Shown here: in pieces, positions 10,078-21,400 of the stretch
Numbering within the stretch: position 1 is the stretch's first letter
Layout: every line of letters begins with the position of its first letter
NCBI RefSeq assembly: GCF_021462225.1
Contig: NC_061813.1
Span: 21,724,442-21,788,441 of the forward strand
DNA from: Girardinichthys multiradiatus
Lineage: Eukaryota; Chordata; Actinopteri; Cyprinodontiformes; Goodeidae
Reading direction: 5' to 3'
Length of the DNA: 64,000 nt
Position numbers and translations under genes: made by a program
Notes under the pieces: generated by a model
What the model was told of the DNA's origin: nothing
The model's database searches: none
What the model saw: the letters and a program-made list of their open reading frames with translations, nothing else

Positions 10078-13000
10078 GTATGGAGTTTTGGTATATGTCT
10101 GTGAATTTATAGATGTATTCTGATGTTTTCTTTTTTTTGATTAGGAAGTGTATTCATGTAAAACTTTAGTTGATTGTATTGACTTTTGTCATTCTTGTCT
10201 TAAAAAAATATTAAAATATTGCTTTTGAACTATATGGATTTAAAACTGTTCAGAAAATACAATCCTTCATTCTGGTTCATTTTATTCACCCTACATTGGA
10301 TTAAACCTTTATGTATTTTAAACTTGCAAGATCTCTCCTCATGACAAAACTTGTTCTGTTCAGCCTGTTAAAGATTTTTCAAACATCCCGAGGCTTTATC
10401 ACTAGCACACGTAGGTTGTGTTTAGATGTAATTGATCAAATGGGCCCATTTAGGACGAGCTTTGATTGGGTCCCGGATTAAGAAAGTTCAGTAAACTAAA
10501 GTTTTGTACATTGTTGCATTGGAATGAAAACTCTTTATCTACCATGGGTACACACTGTACAGTTGTGGGCGAAGGTTTTGAGACGGTTAGAAATGACTTT
10601 TTATACAAACTATTCTGCTTCAGTTTTTGCTGGTTAGCACTGAGTCTAGTTTGCTTTGAAAAACGGTTGGATGAATTGCAGTTAACTCCAAATCCGTTCA
10701 CTTAATGACCACAAAAGGACCTGCTTGCACCATTTTTAATGATCAATTAAAAAGCAATCACTGTCAATCTTGGTAAATTAGAAGAGCTGAATGGTTGATT
10801 AAAAAAAAGTGGTGATTCAAGTCAGTCTTTCCTTGCTAACACTGCTTACCTTTTGAGAAGATTAGTGTTATTAGCGCTTTGCACCAAAAGAGCCCTGAAA
10901 GAAAGAACTTTGCGGCTTGTGAGATTGAATCAAATCAACCATTTATTTAATCCTCTGGAACTTCAGGAAGAAAAAGCCTTAAGAAAGCTTCTGAGTGCCC
11001 AACGGCATCCAGCATTTGCCAGAACCTAAGCAGGAGACAACTAAGGTCTTGGGTAACCACCAGTGTAGAGCTTGGATCAGGAATGGAAGCAGTCAGGGGC
11101 AAATATTTCTGTACAAATACTGAAAAATAGACTTTTGGAGACTGCCTTGGAAGAAAATAAGCAGCTTCTGTCAAAAGAAAAACAGCAGTGAACAGTACTT
11201 TCGACGAAGCTGCCGTCATCTGGGGCATCTGGAAAAAGACCTTTTGCAGAATAAAAGGTGAAAGCATCCTGGGACCATTGTTGCGAGGAATTGTCTCCTG
11301 CCCAAAGTATTGGGATGCCTCAAAATGTTGCCTATAATGAACACCATTAATAAAGGATGGTATCAAAATACATCCTAGGAGCAATTCTGCTGTCCTAGAG
11401 ACCAGCATGGTGGAATAGAGTCTTAAAAATCAAAATGCTTCAAAACTCCATGAGATGATACACTAAGCCTAGGACAGGATTGTCAGGATATGACCCTGAT
11501 GCTGATATTCAATAAGTCTGAACCAACTGAAGAAGTCTTGAAAATAAATATTGGCACTGTAGATATTGGCACTTTGCATAAATTGAATGTATTTTTCAAG
11601 AAAGCCCATGTGAAATATTTATTAAACTTCATTGTACCATAGAAAAATCTGTCTAATGGTTTCTAACCAAAGTAGTAAAGTCTTTCTGTCTTTTGAGATG
11701 TTGAAATCTGAAGCATGTTGTGTCATGATCGTAATAGTAACAGTAAAACTGTGTCTAGTTGCTGTCCAGCAGACAGATGTCGAAATAGTGCGGCTGGAGG
11801 AAGGGATGACGCTGCACTGTTTGTGTCCCTGGGATGGCCAGCTCAGCATGGTGTCGTGGACCAAATTGCCAGACAAAAATCCCATTGCAGTGTTTCATCC
11901 AGAGTTTGGAGTCTCCTTCTCTTATCCGTACCGAGAGAGAATAGAGTTCCTGAAGACAACAACTATGGATGGAAGCATATCCATGAAGAACGTCACACAT
12001 CAGGATATTGGGCTCTATCACTGTTCTGTCCAGACTTTCCCTCAGGGACCCTGGACCAGGAACATTCAGGTGGAGGATTTAGGTAAATTTTTCTATGACT
12101 GACTTGTCCCTAACCAAAAAGAAACATGAATCTTATTAAAAAATTTTATTCTGAGATTTGTTTTTGCTTCTTGCAGATGAGCCACCAGAAGATAACAACA
12201 GCACAGAGCCCTCTTCCCTAGAGGACATCATGGTAGACACGGAGCTTGTGGCCGAGCAGAGCAACAACCTGACCATCAGTTGCAAGCACCCACACAACGG
12301 AACCATCGACCAGGTCATTTTGGAGAAGATGCTGGACGGCCATCCCTGGGTCATCATCGGCATCTGTAAAAAGGTGGAAGGGGGTCTTGTGGGCGAGGAC
12401 TACAGCGACAGGGGCAGAGTGAACTGTGCCGACAGCCTGGATCTCAGTCTGCACCTGACTGATGTCTCACCAGAAGACAGCGGTTTCTATCGCTGCACCT
12501 TTAATACAGATGTTGGAGTGCAGACCACCGTTGTGCAGCTCAAAGTAGCACCTCCAGGTACACAAAGAAACACACAGGATGTGAACTCAACCCCCCGAAA
12601 ACACAATAAATAATTTCTCGTGCACAAGTGTGCTGCACCAAGTATGGTGAAACAAAGACGAGCAAGGCTTATGATACATTCAGATGTGTGAGAACCACAA
12701 ATTCCTGTGTTTAGTTTTACTTGGCTGAGAGCAGCTTTAACGTGGTGCAACATTAATGTGCTGCTGGTCCTGCCTAGATTGATCTGTATCATAAAATAAA
12801 ATCAGTTGTTACAAACTGGGGAAATCCATCTAGCTAAATTTAGGGTGGTTTGCTTTATCTTATCAATGTATTTCAGATGAAATGATTATTTTTCTTTAAC
12901 CAGGTGGAGTGAGTCTCTCCCTATACATGATGTATATTTACATCGGAGCTGGAGCTGCTGGATTTGTTCTATTAACATCCTTCCTCATACTTGCAATGAG

Positions 13001-16000
13001 GCTCAGGTATAAGTCAATTATGGTAATATATACACATATATATATATATCTTAAATGAAATCTGTTTGGTTTATAAGTGGAACCGTTTATCTGATAATCA
13101 TCACAGGAAGAAAACCCAAAGGGAGCAGTACCGAGTCAAACTGCACCCCACTCAGAGACAGGTAGGCGTTGGTTTATTCATCGTATCAACTCTTGTCTTC
13201 ACACTCGACTCTTTCAAGGCTCTCCCTCACCTTCTCATTAGATACACGCTTAACTACAAGGCTGTTCCACTGTAAAACTAATGTTTAAACAACACATCCC
13301 ATCTGATACACAGATCTTAACTAGCTCCCCACCGTCCACAGGTGTGCAGTTTGAAGAATCTGGAAGAAAGATTGTGTCAAAAGCATTTAAATAAAACACA
13401 AAAATCAACACAATCATTCCTTAGCCATTAAATTTGTGTATAAATTTACCACTGCAGGAACTTCCAAAAGTATTCATACTCTTAACTTTCACATTTTGTC
13501 ACATTATTATCACAAAATCCAATATATTTACTTGCATTATGTGATACATCAACAATGTTAAATAATTATAAAATAAAAAAAGTTAAAGATTTTTGGGAAC
13601 AAATGAGTGGTGCGTGTTTCAATTCAGCGCCCTTCAAGTTCTTTTTGGTTTCACAAGAACTCAACTGCAGAACTCATGGAAAGTCCTCATATTGGCCAGG
13701 AAATTGGAATAGGGAAGCTGATGGGAATATGAATGGAGTTAAATACAGCAGAAGTCTGGAAGAAAATCTGTCGGAAGCTGCAGAAGACTTGAGGGTGCGA
13801 CGGACATTTATCCTTCAGAAATGAGAACACTAAACATACAGGTCCTTCTCAAAATATTTGCATATTGTGATAAAGTTCCTTATTTTCCATAATGTCATGA
13901 TGAAAATTTAACATTCATATATTTTAGATTCATTGCACATTAACTGAAATATTTCAGGTCTTTTATTGTCTTAATACGGATGATTTTGGCATACAGCTCA
14001 TGAAAACCCAAAATTCCTATCTCACAAAATTAGCATATCATTAAAAGGGTCTCTAAACGAGCTATGAACCTAATCATCTGAATCAACGAGTTAACTCTAA
14101 ACACCTGCAAAAGATTCCTGAGGCCTTTAAAACTCCCAGCCTGGTTCATCACTCAAAACCCCAATCATAGGTAAGACTGCCGACCTGACTGCTGTCCAGA
14201 AGGCCACTATTGACACCCTCAAGCAAGAGGGTAAGACACAGAAATAAATTTCTGAACAAATAGGCTGTTCCCAAAGTGCTGTATCAAGGCACCTCAGTGG
14301 GAAGTCTGTGGGAAGGAAAAAGTGTGGCAGAAAACGCTGCACAACGAGAAGAGGTGACCGGACCCTGAGGAAGATTGTGGAGAAGTGCCGATTCCAGACC
14401 TTGGAGGACCTGCGGAAGCAGTTGACTGAGTCTGGAGTAGAAACATCCAGAGCCACCGTGCACAGGCGTGTGCAGGAAATGGGCTACAGATGCCGCATTC
14501 CCCAGACCTGGGCTACAGAGAAGCAGCACTGGACTGTTGCTCAGTGGTCCAAAGTACTTTTTTCGGATGAAAGCAAATTCTGCATGTCATTCGGAAATCA
14601 AGGTGCCAGAGTGTGGAGGAAGACTGGGGAGAAGGAAATGCCAAAATGCCAGAAGTCCAGTGTCAAGTACCCACAGTCAGTGATGGTCTGGGGTGCCGTG
14701 TCAGCTGCTGGTGTTGGTCCACTGTGTTTTATCAAGGGCAGGGTCAATGCAGCTAGCTATCAGGAGATTTTGGAGCACTTCATGCTTCCATCTTCTGAAA
14801 AGCTTTATGGAGATGAAGATTTCGTTTTTCAGCACGACCTGGCACCTGCTCACAGTGCCAAAACCACTGGTAAATGGTTTACTGACCATGGTATCACTGT
14901 GCTCAATTGGCCTGCCAACTCTCCTGACCTGAACCCCATAGAGAATCTGTGGGATATTGTGAAGAGAACGTTGAGAGACTCAAGACCCAACACTCTGGAT
15001 GAGCTAAAGGCCGCTATCGAAGCATCCTGGGCCTCCATAAGACCTCAGCAGTGCCACAGGTTGATTGCCTCCATGCCACGCCGCATTGAAGCAGTCATTT
15101 CTGCCAAAGGATTCCCGACCAAGTATTGAGTGCATAACTGTACATGATTATTTGAAGGTTGACGTTTTTTGTATTAAAAACACTTTTCTTTTATTGGTCG
15201 GATGAAATATGCTAATTTTGTGAGATAGGAATTTTGGGTTTTCATGAGCTGTATGCCAAAATCATCCGTATTAAGACAATAAAAGACCTGAAATATTTCA
15301 GTTAGTGTGCAATGAATCTAAAATATATGAATGTTAAATTTTCATCATTACATTATAGAAACTAATGTACTTTATCACAATATGCTAATTTTTTGAGAAG
15401 GACCTGTACAGCCAGAGCTCCAATAGAATGGTTTAGATCAAAACGTATTCATGAGTTAGAATGTCCTGGACCAGAACCTAACTGGAGAGAGAACAAACCC
15501 ACCTGAGATATCGTGTCAAGACTTTAAAATTGCTCTCTCTCCAGTCTGACTGAGCTTCAGCTAGTTTGCAAACAAATGACAAAGTCTTAATGTGTAAACT
15601 TGGTAGAGACATATCCCCAAAAGGCTGACAGCCCTAATAGCAGCAAAAGTGACTCTACCATGTTTTAACTCAGATGGGCTGAATACAAAATGCACACCAC
15701 ACTTTTCAGATTTTTTTAAGTGTATGTTTACTTAGATGTAAACTACTTTGTGTTGATCAGAAAATTTCAGGAAAATACCTTGAAGTTTGTGGTAATAATG
15801 AGAAAAAAATGTGATAAAGTTTGAGGAGCACGCATGCTTTTGCAAGGCACTGTAATTGTTATTACCAATCAGCTGCACTGCTGGTGAAAACCTGTCACGG
15901 TTGTCTGTCTAACATCTTAAAGTTTACTAACCACCTCCACTACCTCCTCACAGCCGAACATCTATGAAAACGTCCCTCTGTGTCCCAGCATTGTGAAGAA

Positions 16001-16106
16001 GTCCAGGAAGACTAAAAGCATCCCGATCTATGCCAACCTGCCGGCCAGGCGCTCGCTCCAAACCACACACCAACTTCAGGATAAAAAAAGAAAAGGCATG
16101 CTGTAA
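10014..16106 (+). CDS. CD226: CD226 (DNAM-1)-like immune receptor, complete, 6 exons
   Basis: A type I membrane receptor. In mammals CD226 on NK and T cells binds nectin-family ligands PVR (CD155) and nectin-2 and delivers activating signals. Exons 10014-10077, 11759-12082, 12177-12557, 12904-13006, 13107-13161 and 15954-16106 sum to 1080 nt, exactly 360 codons (359 aa; human 336). Residues 1-21 form a signal peptide (hydrophobic core YWYFVVLLFLPFL). Ig1 has Cys42 and Cys110 with DxGxYxC at 104-110. It keeps the family AX6G (65-72) and TFP (114-116) motifs. Ig2 has Cys165 and Cys236, plus the extra pair Cys193/Cys213 also seen in human. The transmembrane helix is ~265-287, followed by a basic tail with Tyr313-E-N and Tyr335-A-N. 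The RTTN neighbour supports orthology. The start is inferred: an in-frame ATG at 11699 is possible, but that region is decayed Tc1. Confidence 0.85.
10560..11735 (+). mobile_element. Decayed Tc1-type transposon in CD226 intron 1
   Basis: It starts CAGTTGTGGGCGAAGGTTTT after TA at 10558-10559. It shows landmarks of a DNA transposon family in order: aatcaaccatttatttaatc (helix-turn-helix), accaccagtgtagagcttgg, agacttttggagactgcctt, tcatctggggcatctggaaa, ccattaataaaggatggtat, and the 3' tail 'ttggcactttgcataaattg' near 11563. The frame is lost. Its right end runs into the CD226 exon 2 acceptor. A 153-codon reading frame on the minus strand at 10947-11408 is incidental. Confidence 0.7.
11759..12082 (+). 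CDS. CD226: CD226 exon 2: Ig V-type domain 1
   Basis: It encodes residues 22-129. The core Cys42 lies in MTLHC and Cys110 in DIGLYHC. The ligand-face motifs AVFHPEFG and TFPQG match the AX6G and T(F/Y)P signatures of the CD226/TIGIT/nectin family. N99-V-T is a glycosylation site. The acceptor gtgtctag has a poor pyrimidine tract. The donor is TTAG|gtaaat. Confidence 0.88.
12177..12557 (+). CDS. CD226: CD226 exon 3: Ig domain 2
   Basis: It encodes residues 130-257, with acceptor cttcttgcag and donor CCAG|gtacac. The domain has Cys165 (NLTISC), Cys236 (EDSGFYRC) and a second cysteine pair at 193 and 213. N-glycosylation sequons occur at NNST and NLT. Confidence 0.9.
12904..13006 (+). CDS. CD226: CD226 exon 4: transmembrane helix
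   Basis: The acceptor is ctttaaccag and the donor is CTCAG|gtataa. It reads GVSLSLYMMYIYIGAGAAGF then VLLTSFLILAMRLR: about 23 hydrophobic residues followed by a basic stop-transfer. Confidence 0.85.
13107..13161 (+). CDS. CD226: CD226 exon 5: juxtamembrane
   Basis: The acceptor is aatcatcacag and the donor is CAG|gtaggc. It encodes the basic stretch KKTQREQYRVKLHPTQRQ after the split Arg codon. Phase runs 2 to 0. Confidence 0.8.
13839..15406 (+). mobile_element. Tc1 (DD34E) transposon with ~200-bp terminal inverted repeats
   Basis: 1568 bp flanked by TA (13837-13838, 15407-15408). The ends read CAGGTCCTTCTCAAAA and its reverse complement. The inverted repeats extend about 203 bp (13839-14041 and 15202-15406) and match at most positions by eye. 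It carries one transposase on the + strand, the same strand as CD226, and lies in the last CD226 intron. Confidence 0.92.
14167..15129 (+). pseudogene. Tc1 transposase, nearly intact (start codon lost, one stop)
   Basis: A single frame runs from 14167 to the TGA at 15127-15129. The expected first codon is ATA at 14167-14169, and codon 27 is TAA at 14245-14247. Everything after that is open, with a 273-codon ORF from 14308. It shows the helix-turn-helix region (ISEQIGCSQSAVSRHL), the GRKR hook, VMVWGAVS, and a DDE triad at FSDES, FQHD and NPIEN with 34 residues between the last D and E. Only two point lesions in ~320 codons indicate fairly recent activity. Confidence 0.88.
15954..16106 (+). 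CDS. CD226: CD226 exon 6: cytoplasmic tail with two YxN motifs
   Basis: The acceptor is tacctcctcacag. Fifty codons and TAA follow: PNIYENVPLCPSIVKKSRKT, then KSIPIYANLPARR and a basic end. Tyr313-E-N and Tyr335-A-N fit the Grb2-type pYxN pattern. Human CD226 has a comparable IYVNYPTF near its C-terminus. Confidence 0.82.
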   Translation, partial: PNIYENVPLCPSIVKKSRKTKSIPIYANLPARRSLQTTHQLQDKKRKGML

Positions 16107-18480
16107 CTCCGTCGCTTTCTCACATCTGTCAGCATGCTCTCAGCTATTCACACCCTATTCACTGTACATCAGAGCGTGGATAAATAAATGTCAGCAAGCG
16201 CAGACTGTAATTATCAATTTGAGTTTTTAATCAGATGCAGGGATCACACCGCCACTGTTTAATATTCACACGGCGGCTTGAAATGAGTTAACAAGCCGGT
16301 GCTCATCTTGGAGTCAGAAAGCTGACAGGGGCTGTTTGGGACCAGCCTTGCTTCCCCCTAATTAAATGTACTATGTAATTATTGTTGAGGGGATGTTTGC
16401 TTTTTCGACAAAACAATATTTGACAGTAACCATCATGCAGAGGAGAAAGACAAAAGCCGGTATAATCATTCTTTTCTCTTCTCTAACCCCCTCCAAGTAA
16501 AACGATTGACAAAAGCCTGTGTAATTGCCCTCTTTTCACTTTCATCCCTCCTGGTTTCCATTCAAAGCTTGACAATAGTGTCTAATCATCTAACGGAGAA
16601 GAAAAGCAGTCACTCAGCAATGTACCACCACTTGAGACTGCTTGTTTTCCCCCCAACAGGCTTTCTGACTGCATTCTAGTTGCAGCACGTCCTCAGCGTG
16701 AAAGCTGAACTCTAATTAGTAAAACCTGGGCTGCAGTTTATACCTCCTTTTACTCTCTCTGACTGCTTTTTGATGAATATCTGTGATCATTTTTTTCCTC
16801 CTTTGGTTTAAGAAATGTAAAAAAAGATGAACTGTCAAATGTTTTTTTCCCCCTTTGATATTTATTCTTTTTGTTTTTCCTGAGTTTGAATTTGTAAATC
16901 AATATTTGCAGTTTATGGCAGCTGCTGTAAAATTAAACTCTGTGCTGTTTGTGTAATTTAATTCATTTATCTCCATAGAAATGGAGGCAGTGGCAGAGGG
17001 AGTAATGGACAAGCGGGCTATTCCGCTAGGAAACAAGACAAATGTGGAACATAAAGGGACATTATAGTTTTGGGTTCGTGAGTTTTATTTTTTTTTTGTT
17101 GTTTCCCCTTTGCACTGTTCCTGAAGAAACTGTGCACATGTGCATTTTACTGTGATACTTGAGATTTTCTGTTTTTAACGAGCTGTGTTGAAACTAAGAG
17201 TTATGACTGTTAAAGACAGAAATAAAACAATATCTATATCTCTCTGTCTTGCGGTGTGGGAGTGTGTGAAAAGAAAACATATTCCTTATAGCAGCGTCTA
17301 GAAGAATCGAGGAGTGTTAACCATAAGCCACCGTCTTTAGAAACAAGAAAACTGTTCCAGGAACTACTTGAATTAGGCTCCAGAAGGGTCCGTGTCTCGT
17401 TTTTAGTTGATTATTTGTGTCTATCGTATCTCTATAGGTTTGGATAAATGAGTGTGAAAAAAAAAAAGATGTGTTGGTCCAAACAGAAATAAAGAATGCA
17501 TAGCAATCCTTAGAATGCCAATGATATAAAAGGATAGTTCTGGTTCAATCCTTTGTATCTTATGAGTTATTTCTGAAGTAGGCTACCTATTTTTCTCAAT
17601 TTTCCATATATATGAAACAAGACTCGAGTGGCTGTGATCTATTCAAAGTGTGATGATTCTGTCTGTAAACCTAAAAATAGAAATACAATTATTTCTTGTT
17701 AATGACATAATAGAACATTTTTCTAGCGTATATTTATAAAACTTGATAACATATAAATGTCATTTCCAAGGTTCTGGTTGGTTTTGTGGCTCTAAAGTTT
17801 TGTTTAGCAGGAGTGAAGGTCGCTGATCCCCGTGTCATTGTTATGAACATTTTGCTCTTGGATGGCCATTGCTCTAAATGGGAAAACTATGGTTTTAACC
17901 ATAAGTTACAGCTTTCAAATAAAAGGTTCAAGATTAAATTGTTAGATGACATCATGCCAGGCTACATCCTAGTCCTTCCTCACATCTTTACCTGTTACCA
18001 GCTGCAACTACAGGAACACACAAAAGATATTACTTGTTAAGATGGGTTTCGAACTTAGGATTTCAAGAACAATATCTGGATCTACACCAAAATATGAAAG
18101 CATGCTCGTTTTACTCATTGTCCAACTCTCTCCATCAGGTTTTACTACATTCTTCTTGGTGCCAATTGTGTGGTCATTTCTCGGCTTGAGAGAGAAACGT
18201 TATAGAAACAGTGAACCTTCCAAAGTGCCCAAAGATATGCTCATTTTATTTCCTTTTTTTCTTTAATAACTATTTGTCTTCAAAGTTTCCCTGGTTCTGG
18301 TGGCACCTTCAAGCATTTAGATGATTTAGGCTCATGCTGTAAGAGGTAGAGGTCAACTGCCCACATCAAAAAACACCACTGGTTGTTACTTTAGTGCTTT
18401 CCCCAAACGTATTCAAAAGGTTAGGCTAACTGAGTTAAATGTATTCAATTATAACTGCAAACCCCTTGGAAAAGAAATGC
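16107..18480. other. CD226 3' flank, no genes
   Basis: This includes the possible CD226 3' UTR. The part at 16240-16980 is less AT-rich than the introns, lacks recognisable transposons and could hold conserved non-coding sequence, which only alignment would show. Small ORFs at 17786-18266 have no recognisable product. Confidence 0.4.
16183..16188 (+). terminator. Candidate CD226 poly(A) signal (AATAAA)
   Basis: A canonical hexamer lies 77 bp after the CD226 stop. A second AATAAA at 17221-17226 would allow a longer 3' UTR. The choice cannot be made from sequence alone. Confidence 0.45.
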
Positions 18481-21400
18481 TGGAATGATATGAACATTCA
18501 ATTTATTATCCTTATATTCATCAAAAACATTGCATATGTACATATGTGAAAACTGCAGTCCTACACCGGTGTATTCAAAGTGCTATTAACATATAAACTT
18601 AGAGAACACAAAACATCGTAACATCTCTACAAACACGTAAATACGGTAAACAACAAAAATGGCAGATGAGCACAATCAGCTGGAGTGTTTATCCACTCCA
18701 TTCAGTGAGTGCGACCCCAAACAGAGAGGGACTATTTTACATACATTTCACCACACTGCAGCTAAAACGAGACAACTAGGTCATAACTGTGGCTCAACAT
18801 GTCTCCCTAAAAAGAAATAAATAAATCGACGACTGTAAAATGTATTCTTAAGACAAAACGTGCTTGAAACTCTCCAGCTCATTGGGAATAGGAGTGAATT
18901 TACAGACATAAAGCGATGACATGACATCAGGAACAAAAGAACTCATACCTGAAAAAGGCTACTTGGCAGCCTACATTTGATTGTCAATGGAAACCATTTT
19001 GTTTTTACCCACTTTACTCTGCAAAGCAGGAGAAAAATGTTCCATCTCTAGTTTGTGTAGGCATGGGCCGAGTTCCTGGAGTTTAAAACACATTTTTCAC
19101 GAGACGCCAGAGAAATCGTTTGAAGAGACTGGAGTTTTCTCCTGCTGTTTGGAGTTTAGGATAGGAAAGTGCTGCCTCTCCCCCACTCGTTGCTTCATAC
19201 TACTGGCAAGATTCCTGAAAGAAGACTATAATTCTCACAGAAATTTATAGTATACAATTTGTTTTTAAGTCCTTGTGTTCACACTGTGATGTGGTAAATC
19301 ATAGTTTTTCTGTAAGGTCATTATGTGAAGCTTGATGGTGGACAGCAAGCAGTAAATATCATTTTATTTAGACAGCATGGCGGTGTGTCAACATTTTCGG
19401 AAGTTTTTATTATTTTTTTTATGTAGAGTATAACCTAAAGTAACAAAAGCAAACTTAGATTCCCAAATCTGCTTTGGTTGAATGTCACCATCTGCAGTCA
19501 GCATTTGAAGGCACTAGACTCACATGGAGTTGGTTTTTTAAGATGCATTTGATTCATGCAAGATAAACAGGATTTAGTGACGGTATTCCTATTACTGTAT
19601 TTTAGATACACTGCAAACATTCCTTCTTGGAAGCTCATCTTGCTACTAACACACAGAAAACCTGTCACTCTTTTAAAAACAGTTTAGTAATGTTTTAGCA
19701 ACACATTTTTGCTAAAACTAAGATTAACACCATGTCTGTTTATTAACCACAGAACTGACGAGACTGCTGAGTTTTTCAAAGAGAACTGGAAACAGCAACA
19801 GCTAGCTTACTTTTGCTAACACAAGGGCCTCTGAAGATCAACAACATGGATCCCATTTGTTCAGCTGGTTAAAAAACTTAGTTTACAAAAGATGAAAATA
19901 ATCACAAGAACATCTCTTTTGCTTTCAACAACTGCTTTGAGGTTATTGGATTCTGTTTGACGCCATCTTGTTTTTTTTTTAAGACATACATTACAACTAT
20001 AAGAAGGATTGTTACTTACCAGAAGTCCATTTTACCTGTTATGGGCTCATAATGCCTCAATAAACAGTTTTGATTAATAGAGAGCCTGAAATAAATCATG
20101 ATTTTAAAACCAGCTTACTTTATCCAACTAGACAGAGAAAACTAGTCAGGATAGGGACACACCTCCAGCCAACATTTATATAGGGCCCTGGGCCAGTAAA
20201 TACACATCAAGTCAAAGCAAAAACCACGTGGGACCACAGCAGAAGCCATTATACCACATCAAACTAGTCTCTGTGGAGTGAACGGACCAGATGAACAACT
20301 CAGACGTATTGTGTCTTTCTTTTAAACTACTTTCCAGCCAAGAAAGGGGCTGCTGCTTAAGTGCTGTTCCTACGGTCAGCAAATGGAAGGGACTTCGCTA
20401 CAATGAGCATTGCTGCTCACTTTACAGCTTCATTGTTTAAACTCACCAAGAAAATAAAAAGGGGCATGCTGTAACAGGGCAGATGTTCCTATAAAGAGTT
20501 CCCATTTAAGGCACTTTGCATTAACCTCACTTTTCAGAGCCACAGCATAAACCTTTCTATAAACGCGGAAGAGGAAATGTATCTTGTTAGCAAAATGCAG
20601 CCCTGCCTTGTTAACCTACCATTTGTCATTAATGAAAAGAGAAAGTGGGCACATACGTCTGGTTGACTGATTCGCTGTTTGACAAACATTTTGTGCAAGT
20701 TAGGATAAATGGTCTGAGCCATAGCACTGAGACACCAGAAGCCTACCAAATACTGTTAATACTGCGGCACTGTCAGTGGAGCTGCAGGAACAGACGGATT
20801 CTTAATTGAGCTGTTCTGTCTCTGTCCTGTCTTTCTGTCACTTTTTTCTTGGATCAATGATAGCTTATAAATTTTTTTATAAACCAATATATTAGGAGTT
20901 TCTTTGGCAGTAATAATGGCGAGAGAAGGCAGGAAACGTAAGCAACAAGAGCAGGAAAATGACACACTGTGGATGGTCGGACCGATTACTAGGATTATCA
21001 CTAGGATTTGTCTAGAAGAATAATCACACGTGAAGGAGTCGGTTAGTCATGTGAGTAAAGAGATTTCCAGAGTTTCTATTTCTAAATTCCATTCCTTTCC
21101 CGAATCAAATTTCCAGATTTTTTAGCACTGTGTTCATTTGAGGGAAAATACTTAGTTGGGTTTTATTACCCAAGCATGACGCTGCCACCATAAAGTTTCA
21201 GGTTAGGGGCTTCAGGGTGATGTTCAGTGTTAGTTTTCTGCTGCACATCAGTTTTTAAATGTAGGCCACAAAAGCAAATTTTTTTGTAGGGAAACTTTTT
21301 TTTTGAAAACCATGTTTTTTTTTTCTTCCACTTCACTGTCAATCACAACTTTGTGTTTATCACAATAAATAGTTTGTTGTAAAGTTAGAAAATGTAGAAA

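Larger units (their letters stand above)
13451..15852 (+). mobile_element. Older Tc1-type transposon, internally deleted, split by a younger Tc1
   Basis: The left part (13451-13836) keeps a terminal repeat ('ccaaaagtattcatactctt') and then jumps to late transposase sequence ('agaagacttgagggtgcgac'). The right part (15409-15852) resumes at cagccagagctccaatagaa and ends gcttttgcaaggcactg before TA. Reading across the insertion restores the family phrase 'ctaaacata/cagccagagc'. The coding frame is disrupted. Confidence 0.8.

Noticed and set aside
10947..11408. 153-codon minus-strand ORF upstream of CD226 exon 2
   Set aside because: It is antisense to a recognisable decayed Tc1 transposase. The open frame is incidental.
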